Positions 51,445 to 61,091 are shown, counted from the stretch's first letter. The stretch is DNA of 64,000 bases from Brevibacillus_D fluminis_A (GCF_052072235.1 NZ_CM125436.1:3714001-3778000); one strand, 5' to 3'. Notes: generated by a model from the letters alone, not told the origin. Translations and numbers: made by a program.

Positions 51445-52272
51445 GGGATTTATTTGCACTTGCAGCTCCCACAATGTTTTGTCTTTTCCGCCATTCTTTT
51501 CCGTTCCCGGCAATGACATGACGTAAAGCTCATATAATTCGCCTAACGGTTCGATCCCGTTTTTCTCCACATAACTGCGCAGCTGTTCGTAATAGGTCAT
51601 ATAGTTGAGGTAAGAATCCTCAATGATCAGGGACAAAAATGTGCCCTCCGGAATCGTCGCTTTTTCAAATCCTTCCGGCACCTCTTCATGATACGTGACG
51701 AACATGTGGGTCGTCGTGCACTCATTCCGGTCCAGCCACGCCTGGCGCGATGTAATGACGCCGGTTTGGAACGAGAGAAAGGAAGGTGTTTTGTCAAATG
51801 TCAGAAGCAATTCGCGATACATCAGCTCAAAGGCCACTTCCGACGAGATTTGCACCCGCTTTTGCGCGATCCGGCGCTCAGGCAGTTGCAACACGGTGAT
51901 GCATTGCGGAAGCCGCTCCTGCCAGCGTTCGATGTCCCCCCGTTTCCGCGCGATGCCGTTTTTCACCTCGGTTAACGAAGCGATCTGCTCCGCCAGGATG
52001 TTTTCCTGCGTTTGCAAAAGCTGTTTCGTGTGCTCGACCGTCAGCGGCTGATCGAGAATCTCTTTTATTTCTTTCAACGGCACCTGTGACGCTTTGCACA
52101 CCTTCAAAAAGTCGAGCAGCGTGAACTGATCCAGGGTGTAGTACCGGTATCCGTTGTCTTCATTGACATAGGAAGGCTTCACAATGCCCAACTGATCATA
52201 CAGGCGCAGCGCCTGCACAGACAGATTGAATAATTTGGCCACCTCGCCAATCGAGAAGTAGTGCTTCACCAT
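51424..52272 (-). CDS. MerR-family regulator with an effector-binding domain (BmrR/BltR-like)
   Basis: The 282-residue protein has an N-terminal MerR helix-turn-helix (YFSIGEVAKLFNLSVQALRL). The wing YVNEDNGYRYYTLDQFTLLD, a dimerisation helix (about 80-120) and a C-terminal GyrI-like ligand domain follow. It resembles BmrR and BltR, which activate efflux pumps when they bind drugs. It is upstream of a MATE pump whose promoter has the diagnostic 19-base spacer. Confidence 0.88.
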   Translation of the reverse strand: MVKHYFSIGEVAKLFNLSVQALRLYDQLGIVKPSYVNEDNGYRYYTLDQFTLLDFLKVCKASQVPLKEIKEILDQPLTVEHTKQLLQTQENILAEQIASLTEVKNGIARKRGDIERWQERLPQCITVLQLPERRIAQKRVQISSEVAFELMYRELLLTFDKTPSFLSFQTGVITSRQAWLDRNECTTTHMFVTYHEEVPEGFEKATIPEGTFLSLIIEDSYLNYMTYYEQLRSYVEKNGIEPLGELYELYVMSLPGTEKNGGKDKTLWELQVQINPLTLSLQ

Positions 52273-52397
52273 TTTTCACCTCTTCTTCACTATATCATGG
52301 AGATGCGGGCGCGTTTCAATCCACAGCACCTTGCGTCAGGCTTTTTCTTTTTCGTCAACCTGCGCTATTATTAAGAATAGAGAGAGGAGGGAGAGCG

Positions 52398-53333
52398 GTG
52401 GAACATGTACAGGTGTTAATTATCGGCGGTGGAATGGCCGGCCTTTCCGCTGCGATCTGGTGCCAGCGCCTCGGATTATCCGCCGTCGTTCTGGAAGGCA
52501 CGGATGCCATCGGCGGGCAAATCGGCCAGATCCGCAACCGCATATGGGACTTCCCGCCCGGCGTGTATCAGGATGGAGAAGCTCTCTTGACCGAACTCCA
52601 AAAAAACGAGAGCCTGCGCGCAAGCGGTCTCGTCCGCACAAATGAGCAAGCGCTCTCCATCGATACAGCCAAACGGCTCGTACATACGACAGCGCGCGTA
52701 TACCGTCCCGACTATCTGATCATGGCGACCGGAATACGCCCCAATGAGCTTCCGGCTCTTGCCAAGGCCCCGAATGTTCTCGGCCCCTGGTTTTCAACAA
52801 CATCGAACGCCAAATCGCTTGCCAACCAAAATATTCTCGTCATTGGCGGCGGGGACCGCGCGGTTGAATCCGCGATAAACCTGTCTTCCTATGCGCAAAA
52901 CGTATGGGTCAGCGTGCGCTCCAATCGTCTGCGCGCACGCGATGAATGGCAAAAACAGCTCTGCCTGCGCAAGAACGTGACGATCCTCTGGGAAACGGAG
53001 ATTGCCGCGGTAACTGCCGATCCTGCTCCCGTTGCGACCTTGCACTCCACCGTGGGCAAACCCGATCTGACACTCGCTGCCGACTGGATATTGCCGCGAA
53101 TCGGTGTCCGGGGCAACAGTGAGCTGTTGCCCGAACTCCCCACGTACGGGGAAGGCTTTTATGTCGTCAACGATGTGCTGCAGACGCAGATCGACTGGAT
53201 CTATGCGATTGGCGATGTCATCAACGGGCCTGCTTACGCCAGTCTCGCTTTGGCGTCGGGCCAGGCGATGAAAGCGATCAAACATATAATCCTGACCAGA
53301 AAGGAGAATTCACACGATGCACCGCTTTCTTGA
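52398..53333 (+). CDS. FAD/NAD(P)-dependent oxidoreductase (thioredoxin reductase-like, no redox CxxC)
   Basis: The 311-residue protein starts with the FAD dinucleotide motif VLIIGGGMAGLSAA and has a second nucleotide fold at ILVIGGGDRAVES. YAIGDVINGPAYASLALASG near the C-terminus is the FAD-binding ATG-like motif. Thioredoxin reductases carry CxxC between the two folds; none is seen here, so it more resembles ferredoxin-NADP or bacillithiol-disulfide reductase-like enzymes. GTG start after AGGAGGGAG. It overlaps a Nudix gene by 17 bases. Confidence 0.82.
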   Translation: MEHVQVLIIGGGMAGLSAAIWCQRLGLSAVVLEGTDAIGGQIGQIRNRIWDFPPGVYQDGEALLTELQKNESLRASGLVRTNEQALSIDTAKRLVHTTARVYRPDYLIMATGIRPNELPALAKAPNVLGPWFSTTSNAKSLANQNILVIGGGDRAVESAINLSSYAQNVWVSVRSNRLRARDEWQKQLCLRKNVTILWETEIAAVTADPAPVATLHSTVGKPDLTLAADWILPRIGVRGNSELLPELPTYGEGFYVVNDVLQTQIDWIYAIGDVINGPAYASLALASGQAMKAIKHIILTRKENSHDAPLS

Positions 53334-53781
53334 CCATTACGGCCTGCCTGTGACGCTGACCTTTGATCCCGCGATCTACGGTGAGCGCACAGCCAAGCAT
53401 GTGCTGGTTTTTCCCTTTTATCAAAACAAATTGCTGTTTACGATCCATACCGAACGGGGCATCGAGCTTCCGGGCGGCAAAGTGGAGCCCGGCGAGACCA
53501 GCATCGCCGCCGCGATCCGCGAAACCTATGAAGAAACGGGCTACTGCCTGTCCGCGATCCGCAAAATCGGGCAGTACACCGTAGGCGACACCATCGTCAA
53601 AGACATTTACGTCGCCCTGGCAGAGCGTCAACTCCAGGAGATGGTTCACGACAATGTCGGCGGATGCCTCCTTTTGGACGTTCCGGAAACATTGAAAACG
53701 GATGAAAAATTCAGCCCTACGCTGCGCGATGATGTGTACCCGCTCACTCTCGCCTACTTGCGTGAGCATGGCATGGCGTAA
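53317..53781 (+). CDS. Nudix hydrolase
   Basis: The 154-residue protein has the full Nudix box GGKVEPGETSIAAAIRETYE followed by ETGY, starting near residue 50. Nudix enzymes cleave nucleoside diphosphates linked to another group; the substrate here is unknown. It starts inside the end of the oxidoreductase gene, and AGAAAGGAGAATTC supplies a ribosome site, so the two are coupled. Confidence 0.9.
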   Translation: MHRFLDHYGLPVTLTFDPAIYGERTAKHVLVFPFYQNKLLFTIHTERGIELPGGKVEPGETSIAAAIRETYEETGYCLSAIRKIGQYTVGDTIVKDIYVALAERQLQEMVHDNVGGCLLLDVPETLKTDEKFSPTLRDDVYPLTLAYLREHGMA

Positions 53782-53785
53782 GAAA

Positions 53786-53832
53786 AAAACAGCCTGGCAC
53801 GGCGAATCACGGACCGGAGCCGAGGCTGTTTT
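53786..53832. terminator. Bidirectional terminator between nudix and MFS genes
   Basis: AAAACAGCCT pairs with AGGCTGTTTT around a long, partly paired loop. It overlaps the stop of the MFS gene. Confidence 0.6.
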
Positions 53833-55213
53833 ATTTTTCCTTCTCCTTTTGCTTCAGCAGCTGGTCGACCATCTCATTGATGTTGAAGCCGAACTGCTCG
53901 CGCGATCTGCGCTGCGCCTCCATCTCCGCCCCGTCCTGCTCGATGCCCAAAATGGCAAGTGACTGCCGGATCGCCTCCTGCTCTTTTTTCTTCATCTCCT
54001 GCTGCTCTTTGGAAGCCGCGTCAAGCTCCATGTTTTCCGGCTTAATGAAGAAAAACGCCACTGCTGCCGAGACGAATGCGAGAGCCGCAACGCTCATGAA
54101 CATCACATTCGACGAAATTTTGATCAGCCAGCTAAACACGGGCGGCCCGATTGCCACACCGATAAACCGAACACCGTTATACAGGGACGTGAGCATGCCG
54201 CGTTCCGATTTTTTGACCGCCCCCGTGATCATGCTGTTCAAACATGGCAAAATCATCCCGGAACCGATGCTTCCCACGGTCAAGATGCCGATCAATATCG
54301 ACACATTCTTGATGAAACCCGCCGCTACATAGGAAGCAGACAATAACAGCATCCCTGTGATGATGAACCAGCGCATCCGGTTCAGCTTTTGCTTGATCAT
54401 GATGCCGGTCAAATACGCCATGATCGACATGGCCAGAAGCGGAATCGCCAAAATCCCGCCTTTCAGCACGCCTTCAATCTTGAATTCTTCCTCCAAACGC
54501 TCCGACAAATAATAAAGGACGCCGAATAACGTAAACAGGCAGACGCTGCCGATCAAAAAAACCGCCCACAGCCATTGCTTATGCTTGGACAATACCGCGC
54601 CAACCGCTTTTTTGTATGCGCCAAACGGGAGCGGCTCGACTGATTTCTTTTTTTCGGTAACCAACCATAAAAACAGCACGAGCAATACGCAGCAAATGAC
54701 GGGGAACGCCAAAAACACCATATACCAGGCAATCAGCCCAAGCAAGGAACCAATGATCGGGCTCAACACCTTGCCCATGCCATTTGACGTTTCCAAGAGG
54801 CCGAGCGCTTTGCTTTCCGATGAGCCATTGAACAGATCGCCGACGAGCGCCATGGCAATCGGTGCTGTTCCCGCCGCGCCGATCCCTTGCAAAAATCGTC
54901 CTGCCAATATGATCGGATACGGGTTTTTCCACCACATGGCGGCAAGTCCTGCGAGCAAGCCGCCTATTCCATAAATGATCAATGCAATCATGATCACTTT
55001 TTTGCGGGGAAATCGGTCGGACAAATAACCTGCGATCGGGATCACCAAACCGGCCGCAATCGAAAACGCCGTGATGAGGAAGCTGGACTGAAGGCTGGTT
55101 AGCCCAAGCGCTCCCTTCATCGCCGGCAGCACAGGAATCAGCATGGAGTTGCCGAGTACCATCACAAATGGCACGCCCGTTATGCCAATGAGGTTTTTCG
55201 TATTTTGCGCCAT
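53831..55213 (-). CDS. MFS transporter with a long charged C-terminal tail
   Basis: The 460-residue permease has about twelve hydrophobic helices and the MFS loop GYLSDRFPRKKVIMI after helix 2. The tail of about 65 residues from NMELDAASKEQQEMKKKEQE is hydrophilic, probably helical or coiled, and unusual for a 12-helix exporter. Family resemblance is to Bacillus drug exporters with motif C-like GIGAAGTAP. It lies 18 bases after an enolase-superfamily gene. Confidence 0.82.
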   Translation of the reverse strand: MAQNTKNLIGITGVPFVMVLGNSMLIPVLPAMKGALGLTSLQSSFLITAFSIAAGLVIPIAGYLSDRFPRKKVIMIALIIYGIGGLLAGLAAMWWKNPYPIILAGRFLQGIGAAGTAPIAMALVGDLFNGSSESKALGLLETSNGMGKVLSPIIGSLLGLIAWYMVFLAFPVICCVLLVLFLWLVTEKKKSVEPLPFGAYKKAVGAVLSKHKQWLWAVFLIGSVCLFTLFGVLYYLSERLEEEFKIEGVLKGGILAIPLLAMSIMAYLTGIMIKQKLNRMRWFIITGMLLLSASYVAAGFIKNVSILIGILTVGSIGSGMILPCLNSMITGAVKKSERGMLTSLYNGVRFIGVAIGPPVFSWLIKISSNVMFMSVAALAFVSAAVAFFFIKPENMELDAASKEQQEMKKKEQEAIRQSLAILGIEQDGAEMEAQRRSREQFGFNINEMVDQLLKQKEKEK

Positions 55214-55231
55214 ACGCTCTCCTCGCTTATG

Positions 55232-56401
55232 TTAATACGTGCCGCCATCCCAGCCGTACGCGCGAATGATTGCCATATCCGGCTCACACCCGATGCCGGA
55301 GCCGCTTGGCACCGTCGCATAACCGTTCGCAAGACGAATGAAAAACAGCTGGGTCAACGGATTTTCCATAACATCCCATTCGATCGGCTCGATTGCCTGA
55401 TCCGGCATTTTGCTGTATGGAGGCAAAAGTGCCTGGGCCATTAACGCATACAGGCGTGACAAAGCCCCATCAAACGTATGGGGGGAGCAGCGAGCGCCAA
55501 ACTGGCGGCTGCCAGCCAGTGTGCACCGGTACGCTTCCAAATCGTCATGATGCTGCGGGTCTGCTTGCACCAGATCAAAGCTCTCCGACCGCAGAAAAGG
55601 CAAAAACGCTTCCAGTCCGCCCAGATTCTCCCCTCCTGCGATGGGAACGGACAAGCTTTGCCGCAGCATGTGATAATGGGGAGCTTGCGTCTGCACCAGG
55701 GGGAGCGGTTCCTCCAGCCACGCGATTGGCTGTGACCAGCGTTGGAAGCATCGCTCCCAATTGCGTGCTGAAGCAAGGTCGTAGCTTTGGTTCGCATCAA
55801 GCGCGATCTGTGCACGGCCATCGACAAAAGAGACGACCTGATCGATATGCGCCTGGTCAACAGCAAGCGGCTTCCCCCCGATTTTCAGCTTCATCAGCGA
55901 AAATCCGCTGACAAGCGCCTGCTCGACTTTTCGCAGCGACTGCTTTTGCCAATCGCTTCGCTCCACATATGATTGCATGGAGGCATATACCGGTATTTGC
56001 TCATGAAGCCTGCCGCCCCATAGCTCACAAACAGAAATCCCCGCCCATTTGGCCACAATTTCGGTCAACGCCATGCTCACGGCTGTCGCTGCCCGCTGGT
56101 GCCATTTTTTTATCGCTCCCGTTAATGCGAGTCGATTGGCAGCGTTTTTCCCGATAAGAAACGGGATAATCCGCTTGTGAAAGCCGACATCAACCGTGGG
56201 GAGCCAATCGATGCACTCCCCCCATCCGTCCACACCATCGATCGTGATGACGCGAATCAAATAGCACGAACGGTATTGTTTGTAGCCATTGGCATCTCCG
56301 TATGGCTCCTGCAGCCGATACAGCAGCGGATACGTTTCGACTCGCTCGATCGTTAACGCAGGCTCGCTTGCAGCGCTACAGCAAGTCTGTTCGTCCTTCA
56401 T
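55232..56401 (-). CDS. Mandelate racemase/muconate lactonizing enzyme family protein
   Basis: This enolase-superfamily enzyme abstracts a proton next to a carboxylate. The 389-residue protein from the ATG at 56401 has the N-terminal capping domain and a barrel. LMKLKIGG provides the KxK bases. Metal ligands lie in ALDANQ, WLEEPLP and AGGENLGG, and a histidine in CSPHTFDG fits the racemase subgroup. The substrate is unknown. It overlaps the end of ylyA by 26 bases and precedes an MFS gene, suggesting a small catabolic or modification unit. Confidence 0.83.
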   Translation of the reverse strand: MKDEQTCCSAASEPALTIERVETYPLLYRLQEPYGDANGYKQYRSCYLIRVITIDGVDGWGECIDWLPTVDVGFHKRIIPFLIGKNAANRLALTGAIKKWHQRAATAVSMALTEIVAKWAGISVCELWGGRLHEQIPVYASMQSYVERSDWQKQSLRKVEQALVSGFSLMKLKIGGKPLAVDQAHIDQVVSFVDGRAQIALDANQSYDLASARNWERCFQRWSQPIAWLEEPLPLVQTQAPHYHMLRQSLSVPIAGGENLGGLEAFLPFLRSESFDLVQADPQHHDDLEAYRCTLAGSRQFGARCSPHTFDGALSRLYALMAQALLPPYSKMPDQAIEPIEWDVMENPLTQLFFIRLANGYATVPSGSGIGCEPDMAIIRAYGWDGGTY

Positions 56402-57143
56402 TCTCGGCCCTCTCATCCTCGTAATCGTCGTAATCCAGGAAGTTCCCTTTTCCTTCCTTGTTGCGCATATATTCGTCATACATCCCGCTGCGCATAAAAT
56501 GGACGGAATCCGGACCGACATTGCCATACATATCCGTATAACCGATTTCTTCTACCGGCTCGACAAAGCCCTCTTCTTCGTCCGATTCGATGTACATTTG
56601 CCCGTAATCGGTTCGATCGTTGTCATTGAACGAGAAAGCGGTGCTTGATGTGCCCCAGGATTCAACGATTTGCCAGGCATCCTCGCCATCAAATCCGTTT
56701 TGTCCTTCTTTTTCATCCAAAGAGGTACGGCCAAACGGCGGCTTTAAAAATTCCTCTTCAATCGGGCGCGATGTGTCCACGAAGGGAGATGGTGCATGCT
56801 CTTTGCACGTCATTGCCTGTGGCAACGCCTCAAGGCGTTCTTGCGGGATCGGCTGGTTGCACACCGTGCAGATCCCGTATGTGCCTTGTTCCATGCGTTC
56901 CAAAGCGGTGTCGATCTCCTTTAGCGTCTCCCGATCCAAACTGTACAGCGCAATATCTTTCTCGCGCTCGAACATCTCGCTTCCGATATCTGCCGGATGG
57001 TTATCGTACATCGACAGCTCTTCAATCGAGCCTTTCATCGATTCCTCCAGATCATAATGGGAGTTCTCTTTCAGCCTAGCTTCCAGGTCTTTCCGCTGTG
57101 CCAGCAATTGTTCTTTGCATTGATTCAGGAAAGTTTGATCCAC
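56376..57143 (-). CDS. ylyA: TraR/DksA-type zinc-finger protein YlyA
   Basis: YlyA and the related YteA are DksA-like proteins associated with sporulation gene expression. The start is GTG at 57143 after AAGGA, giving about 255 residues. An open frame continues upstream, but family alignment begins here (VDQTFLNQCKEQLLAQRKDL). A coiled N-terminus leads to DNHPADIGSEMFEREKDIAL and the zinc finger CTVCNQ...TCKEH (three Cys, one His seen). A C-terminal acidic region follows. It sits after ileS as in B. subtilis. Confidence 0.85.
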   Translation of the reverse strand: MDQTFLNQCKEQLLAQRKDLEARLKENSHYDLEESMKGSIEELSMYDNHPADIGSEMFEREKDIALYSLDRETLKEIDTALERMEQGTYGICTVCNQPIPQERLEALPQAMTCKEHAPSPFVDTSRPIEEEFLKPPFGRTSLDEKEGQNGFDGEDAWQIVESWGTSSTAFSFNDNDRTDYGQMYIESDEEEGFVEPVEEIGYTDMYGNVGPDSVHFMRSGMYDEYMRNKEGKGNFLDYDDYEDERAENEGRTDLL

Positions 57144-57262
57144 GGTTGCACCATCCTTCGTTTTGCTCGTTTTCGATGTGCAGTTGTTTCGTGTAGTATG
57201 TCTCATTCGGCCGGCAAAAAAACGGGAAAGCCCGTCAGGAATGGCAGCAACCTCCACCATAC

Positions 57263-57304
57263 AAAAAGCCCCGGGGTTCGTTGCAATCGGAACCCGGGGC
57301 TTTT
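57263..57304. terminator. Terminator of ileS
   Basis: GCCCCGGGTTC pairs with GAACCCCGGGGC (minus strand, one bulge), followed by five T, 13 bases after the ileS stop. Confidence 0.85.
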
Positions 57305-57317
57305 GCGTCGTATTTTC

Positions 57318-60104
57318 TTATTCAGCTACATGTGCATAATGCTCATCCACGATGTCTGCGCAGCGTACGCACAGCTGCGGATGGCTTTCTTTCACGCCTA
57401 CATCCGTTTTCACGACACGGCAGCGTTCGCACTTCACACCTTCAGCAGCCGACACAAGCACGGAAATCCCTTCCAGCTTTGTCGCTTCTGCAGCCGGAGC
57501 AGCGCCTGCAGCCTCAACCTCAACATGCGCAACGATGAACAGATCGGCCAGATCCTCCATGGAAGCGAGCACATTCGCCACTTCTTCGGTTGCAGGATAA
57601 AGCACCAGCTTGGCGTCAACCGAGTTACCGAATACTTTGTTGCGGCGCGCTTCTTCCATCGCCTTCAGCACTTCGTCACGGACAGACAGGAACGCATCCC
57701 ATTTGGCAGCAAGCTCTTTGCTGAAGGAAAGATGCTGTTCATTCGCTTCCGGCATATCGGTCAGCTGCACGCTGGACGATTCTGTGCCAGGAATGAAGCT
57801 CCATACCTCGTCAGCAGTATGCGGAATGATCGGCGCTACAAGACGTACCAGATTCATCAAGCATTCATACGCGACGGTTTGGGACGCACGGCGCTTCGCA
57901 CTGTTTGGCGCTTCCACGTAGAGTCTGTCTTTGCAAATATCCAGATAAAAGGCCGACAGATCGATCGTGCAGAAGTTGTGAACCGTGTGGAACACTGTAT
58001 GGAACTGATAATCGTCATACGCTTTGCGCACGCGTTTTACCACTTCGGCGCCGCGAGCAAGCACGTAGCGGTCAAGCTCGCTCAACTGATCATATGGCAC
58101 TTGATCACGCTGATGATCGTAGCCATCCAGATTGCCGAGCAGGAAGCGGAACGTGTTGCGCAGCTTGCGGTATACTTCCGCAATCTGGTTCAGGATCGCA
58201 TCGGAAATACGCTGGTCCGCCTGATAATCCACAGACGCTACCCACAGGCGCAAAATGTCTGCGCCGAGCTTGTCGACGACATCTTGCGGAATGATGGTGT
58301 TTCCGAGCGACTTGGACATTTTGCGTCCTTCGCCATCCAGCGTAAAGCCGTGGCTCAATACGCCTTTGTACGGTGCGCGGCCATGGATCGCCACAGAGGT
58401 CGTCAGCGAGGAGTTGAACCAGCCGCGATATTGGTCCGAACCTTCCAGATACAGATCAGCAGGCGTTACGAGATCGTCGCGCTCGGCCAGCACTGCTTCA
58501 TGGCTGGAACCAGAGTCAAACCATACGTCCATGATGTCGGTCTCTTTGCGGAAATCCGTGCAGCCGCATTTCTCGCACGCGAGGCCAGGAGGTACCAGCT
58601 CATTCGCATCTTTGGCAAACCAGACTTTGGAACCTTCTTTGCGGAACAAATCGGCGATATGGTTAATCGTCGTATCGTTGATGACCGGCTCATTGCATGA
58701 TTTGCAGTAGAAAATTGGAATCGGCACGCCCCATACGCGTTGACGCGAGATGCACCAGTCGCCGCGATCCGCAACCATGTTTGCGAGACGCGTTTCGCCC
58801 CAGTGCGGAATCCATTTGACGTCTTTGATCGCAGCCAGCAGTTGGTCGCGGAAACCATCGATCGATGCGAACCATTGCTCGGTTGCCCGGTAAATCACCG
58901 GTTGTTTCGTCCGCCAGTCATGCGGATAGGAGTGGGTGATGAAGCCGAGCTTCAACAAAGCCCCGTTTTCTTGCAGCTTTTCCGTAATCAGCTTGTTGGC
59001 ATCTTCATAGAAAATCCCTTCAAAACCAGGTGCTTCTGCGGTCAGCTTCCCTTCATGGTCCACCGGGCACAGCACGCCGATGCCGTACTTCATGCCGACG
59101 GCAAAGTCGTCTTCCCCGTGTCCTGGAGCGGTGTGAACGCAGCCTGTACCTGCATCAAGCGTAACGTGCTCGCCCAAAATAAGCGGCGATTCGCGATCGT
59201 AGAACGGATGCTGCGTCACGATGCCTTCCAGCTCGCTGCCCTTGAAGCTTTCCAGCACCTCGACTGTTTCCCAGCCGATTTCTTTGGTCACTGCTTCAAG
59301 CAAGCCTTGCGCCACCAAAAATTTGCGATCTCCCGCTTTGACCGTCACATACTCGATTTCCGGATGGAGCGAAATGGCCAGGTTGGCTGGAAGCGTCCAA
59401 GGCGTGGTCGTCCAGATAATGACTCCGGTATCGTTCGACAGCTTGCCTTTCCCATCTTTCACTTGGAAGCCGACATAGATCGAGGCGGAACGCTTGTCCT
59501 TGTATTCAATCTCGGCATCTGCGAGCGCCGTTTCCGAGGAAGGTGACCAGTACACACAGCGCAGCCCTTTGTAAATGTAGCCTTTTTTCGCCATTTCACC
59601 GAACACCTTGATTTGGCGCGCTTCATACTCAGGCAAAAGCGTCACATACGGATTTTCCCAGTCTCCGCGCACGCCCAGACGTTTGAATTGCTCCCGTTGC
59701 TTTTCGATGTAGCTCCACGCATACGCTTCGCAGCGCGCACGGAAGTCATTGACCTCGATGTTGCGGCGGTCCAGCTTTTGCGCATTGATGATCGCTTGCT
59801 CGATCGGCAAACCGTGCGTATCCCAACCAGGTACATACGGCGCATCGAAACCGGCCATCGATTTGTAGCGAACAATGATATCTTTCAAGATTTTGTTCAG
59901 CGCATGTCCAATATGGATGTCGCCGTTGGCATAAGGAGGGCCATCATGCAGGATGAAAGTCGGACGCCCTTTCGTCCGCTCCTGCACTTTCGCATAAATG
60001 TCCTGTTCATTCCACACCGCTTGCATTTGTGGTTCACGCGCTGGCAAATTTCCGCGCATGGGAAAATCGGTTTTTGGCAAATTCAGTGTTTTGCTGTAAT
60101 CCAT
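57318..60104 (-). CDS. ileS: Isoleucyl-tRNA synthetase
   Basis: IleS charges tRNA-Ile and edits misactivated valine. The 928-residue class I synthetase has HIGH at 64-67, a CP1 editing domain and KMSKS near 595. An anticodon-binding domain and a C-terminal zinc finger with CERC and CVRC follow. It is the eubacterial (type 1) form by length. A T-box leader with an Ile specifier precedes it. Confidence 0.97.
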   Translation of the reverse strand: MDYSKTLNLPKTDFPMRGNLPAREPQMQAVWNEQDIYAKVQERTKGRPTFILHDGPPYANGDIHIGHALNKILKDIIVRYKSMAGFDAPYVPGWDTHGLPIEQAIINAQKLDRRNIEVNDFRARCEAYAWSYIEKQREQFKRLGVRGDWENPYVTLLPEYEARQIKVFGEMAKKGYIYKGLRCVYWSPSSETALADAEIEYKDKRSASIYVGFQVKDGKGKLSNDTGVIIWTTTPWTLPANLAISLHPEIEYVTVKAGDRKFLVAQGLLEAVTKEIGWETVEVLESFKGSELEGIVTQHPFYDRESPLILGEHVTLDAGTGCVHTAPGHGEDDFAVGMKYGIGVLCPVDHEGKLTAEAPGFEGIFYEDANKLITEKLQENGALLKLGFITHSYPHDWRTKQPVIYRATEQWFASIDGFRDQLLAAIKDVKWIPHWGETRLANMVADRGDWCISRQRVWGVPIPIFYCKSCNEPVINDTTINHIADLFRKEGSKVWFAKDANELVPPGLACEKCGCTDFRKETDIMDVWFDSGSSHEAVLAERDDLVTPADLYLEGSDQYRGWFNSSLTTSVAIHGRAPYKGVLSHGFTLDGEGRKMSKSLGNTIIPQDVVDKLGADILRLWVASVDYQADQRISDAILNQIAEVYRKLRNTFRFLLGNLDGYDHQRDQVPYDQLSELDRYVLARGAEVVKRVRKAYDDYQFHTVFHTVHNFCTIDLSAFYLDICKDRLYVEAPNSAKRRASQTVAYECLMNLVRLVAPIIPHTADEVWSFIPGTESSSVQLTDMPEANEQHLSFSKELAAKWDAFLSVRDEVLKAMEEARRNKVFGNSVDAKLVLYPATEEVANVLASMEDLADLFIVAHVEVEAAGAAPAAEATKLEGISVLVSAAEGVKCERCRVVKTDVGVKESHPQLCVRCADIVDEHYAHVAE

Positions 60105-60182
60105 TACCCTTCACTCCTACTTGTTTGATTCATATGTACGCCAAGCCAAGCGTCTTTTGGAGGAACCACTCTTTTTTGAATA

Positions 60183-60450
60183 CAAAAAAAGCCTGCTCAT
60201 CCCTCTAGGGACGAGACAGACTCCCGTGGTACCACCCTACTGAACCCGTTGCAGCCAAAACCGCAACAGGAACACTCCATCATTCGTAACGGGAATGAAC
60301 CGCTCGCCTACCAGCCCAAGCAGAGCCTTCAGCCTAGAACTCCCGGGTGATATTCGACAAGTGCGCTGATCGGGTTCACACCAGGCCCCGACTCTCTTGA
60401 CAGCTGCTCGCTTCTCTACTTATCCCGTTCATCGTCATGATCTATTAAAA
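60183..60450 (-). promoter_or_regulatory. Ile T-box leader of ileS
   Basis: The minus-strand leader contains the T-box sequence AGGGTGGTACCACGGGAG (60222-60239). A terminator stem CTCGTCCCT/AGGGATGAG ends in seven T near 60183. A stem I has the specifier region GAATATCACC with ATC at 60349-60351. Uncharged tRNA-Ile would stabilise the antiterminator. Confidence 0.92.
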
Positions 60451-60469
60451 GTACGAAAAGTTAAAAGAA

Positions 60470-60499
60470 ATTATAGCTCCAGTCTAGCCATTTCGTCAA
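60470..60499 (-). promoter_or_regulatory. Sigma-A promoter of the ileS T-box transcript
   Basis: TTGACG (60494-60499) and TATAAT (60470-60475) on the minus strand are 18 bases apart, just after the divIVA stop. Confidence 0.75.
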
Positions 60500-60503
60500 T
60501 GCT

Positions 60504-60989
60504 CTATTCAACCAAAATCTCTGATTTCTCGCGTTCGAGGTCTTCCCAATCACCGTTTTCCAGCATTTCCAGCTGTGCTTCAAGCAGCGTACGGAACCGC
60601 ATCCGGTAGACAGATGCGCGTTTTTTCAACTCTTCGATCTCGATTGCCACCTTGCGCGATTTAGCCAGCGCTTCGTTCACAATGCGATCGGCGTTCTTTT
60701 CGGCTTCCTTCAAAATCAGCTGTGCTTCTTTGCGCGCATTGGCCTTTACGTCCTCGGCAGTTTCCTGGGCAATCAAAATCGATTTGCTCAAGTTCTCCTC
60801 CAGACTTTTATAGTGTTCGATGCGCTCATTCAGCATGGCAGCGCGGTCTTCAAGCTCCTTTTTCTCCTTGATCAACAGTTCCATATCTTTGATGACCTGG
60901 TCAAGAAATTCATTTACCTCGTCTACATTGTAACCGCGAAAACCTGTGCTGAATTCCTTATTGTGTATGTCTAATGGCGTTAACGGCAC
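60504..60989 (-). CDS. divIVA: Cell-division/polarity protein DivIVA
   Basis: DivIVA senses negative membrane curvature at septa and poles and recruits partners such as Min proteins and, in sporulation, RacA. The 161-residue protein opens MPLTPLDIHNKEFSTGFRGY with the membrane-binding Phe17 region. A coiled coil follows to about 120, then a shorter C-terminal segment. The start is GTG after GGGGTG. It is 100 bases after ylmH. Confidence 0.95.
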   Translation of the reverse strand: MPLTPLDIHNKEFSTGFRGYNVDEVNEFLDQVIKDMELLIKEKKELEDRAAMLNERIEHYKSLEENLSKSILIAQETAEDVKANARKEAQLILKEAEKNADRIVNEALAKSRKVAIEIEELKKRASVYRMRFRTLLEAQLEMLENGDWEDLEREKSEILVE

Positions 60990-61091
60990 GCAAACACCCC
61001 ATTTTCCCCAGAAATCGTTGTTTAGTCATTTCGACACGCTTCACTTATTTCCTGCTGAATATGCAAAATTATGCAATCCCTGTGCGTTAGG

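Noticed and set aside
60105..60450. Possible small genes in the region before ileS
   Set aside because: The region is fully accounted for by the Ile T-box leader.
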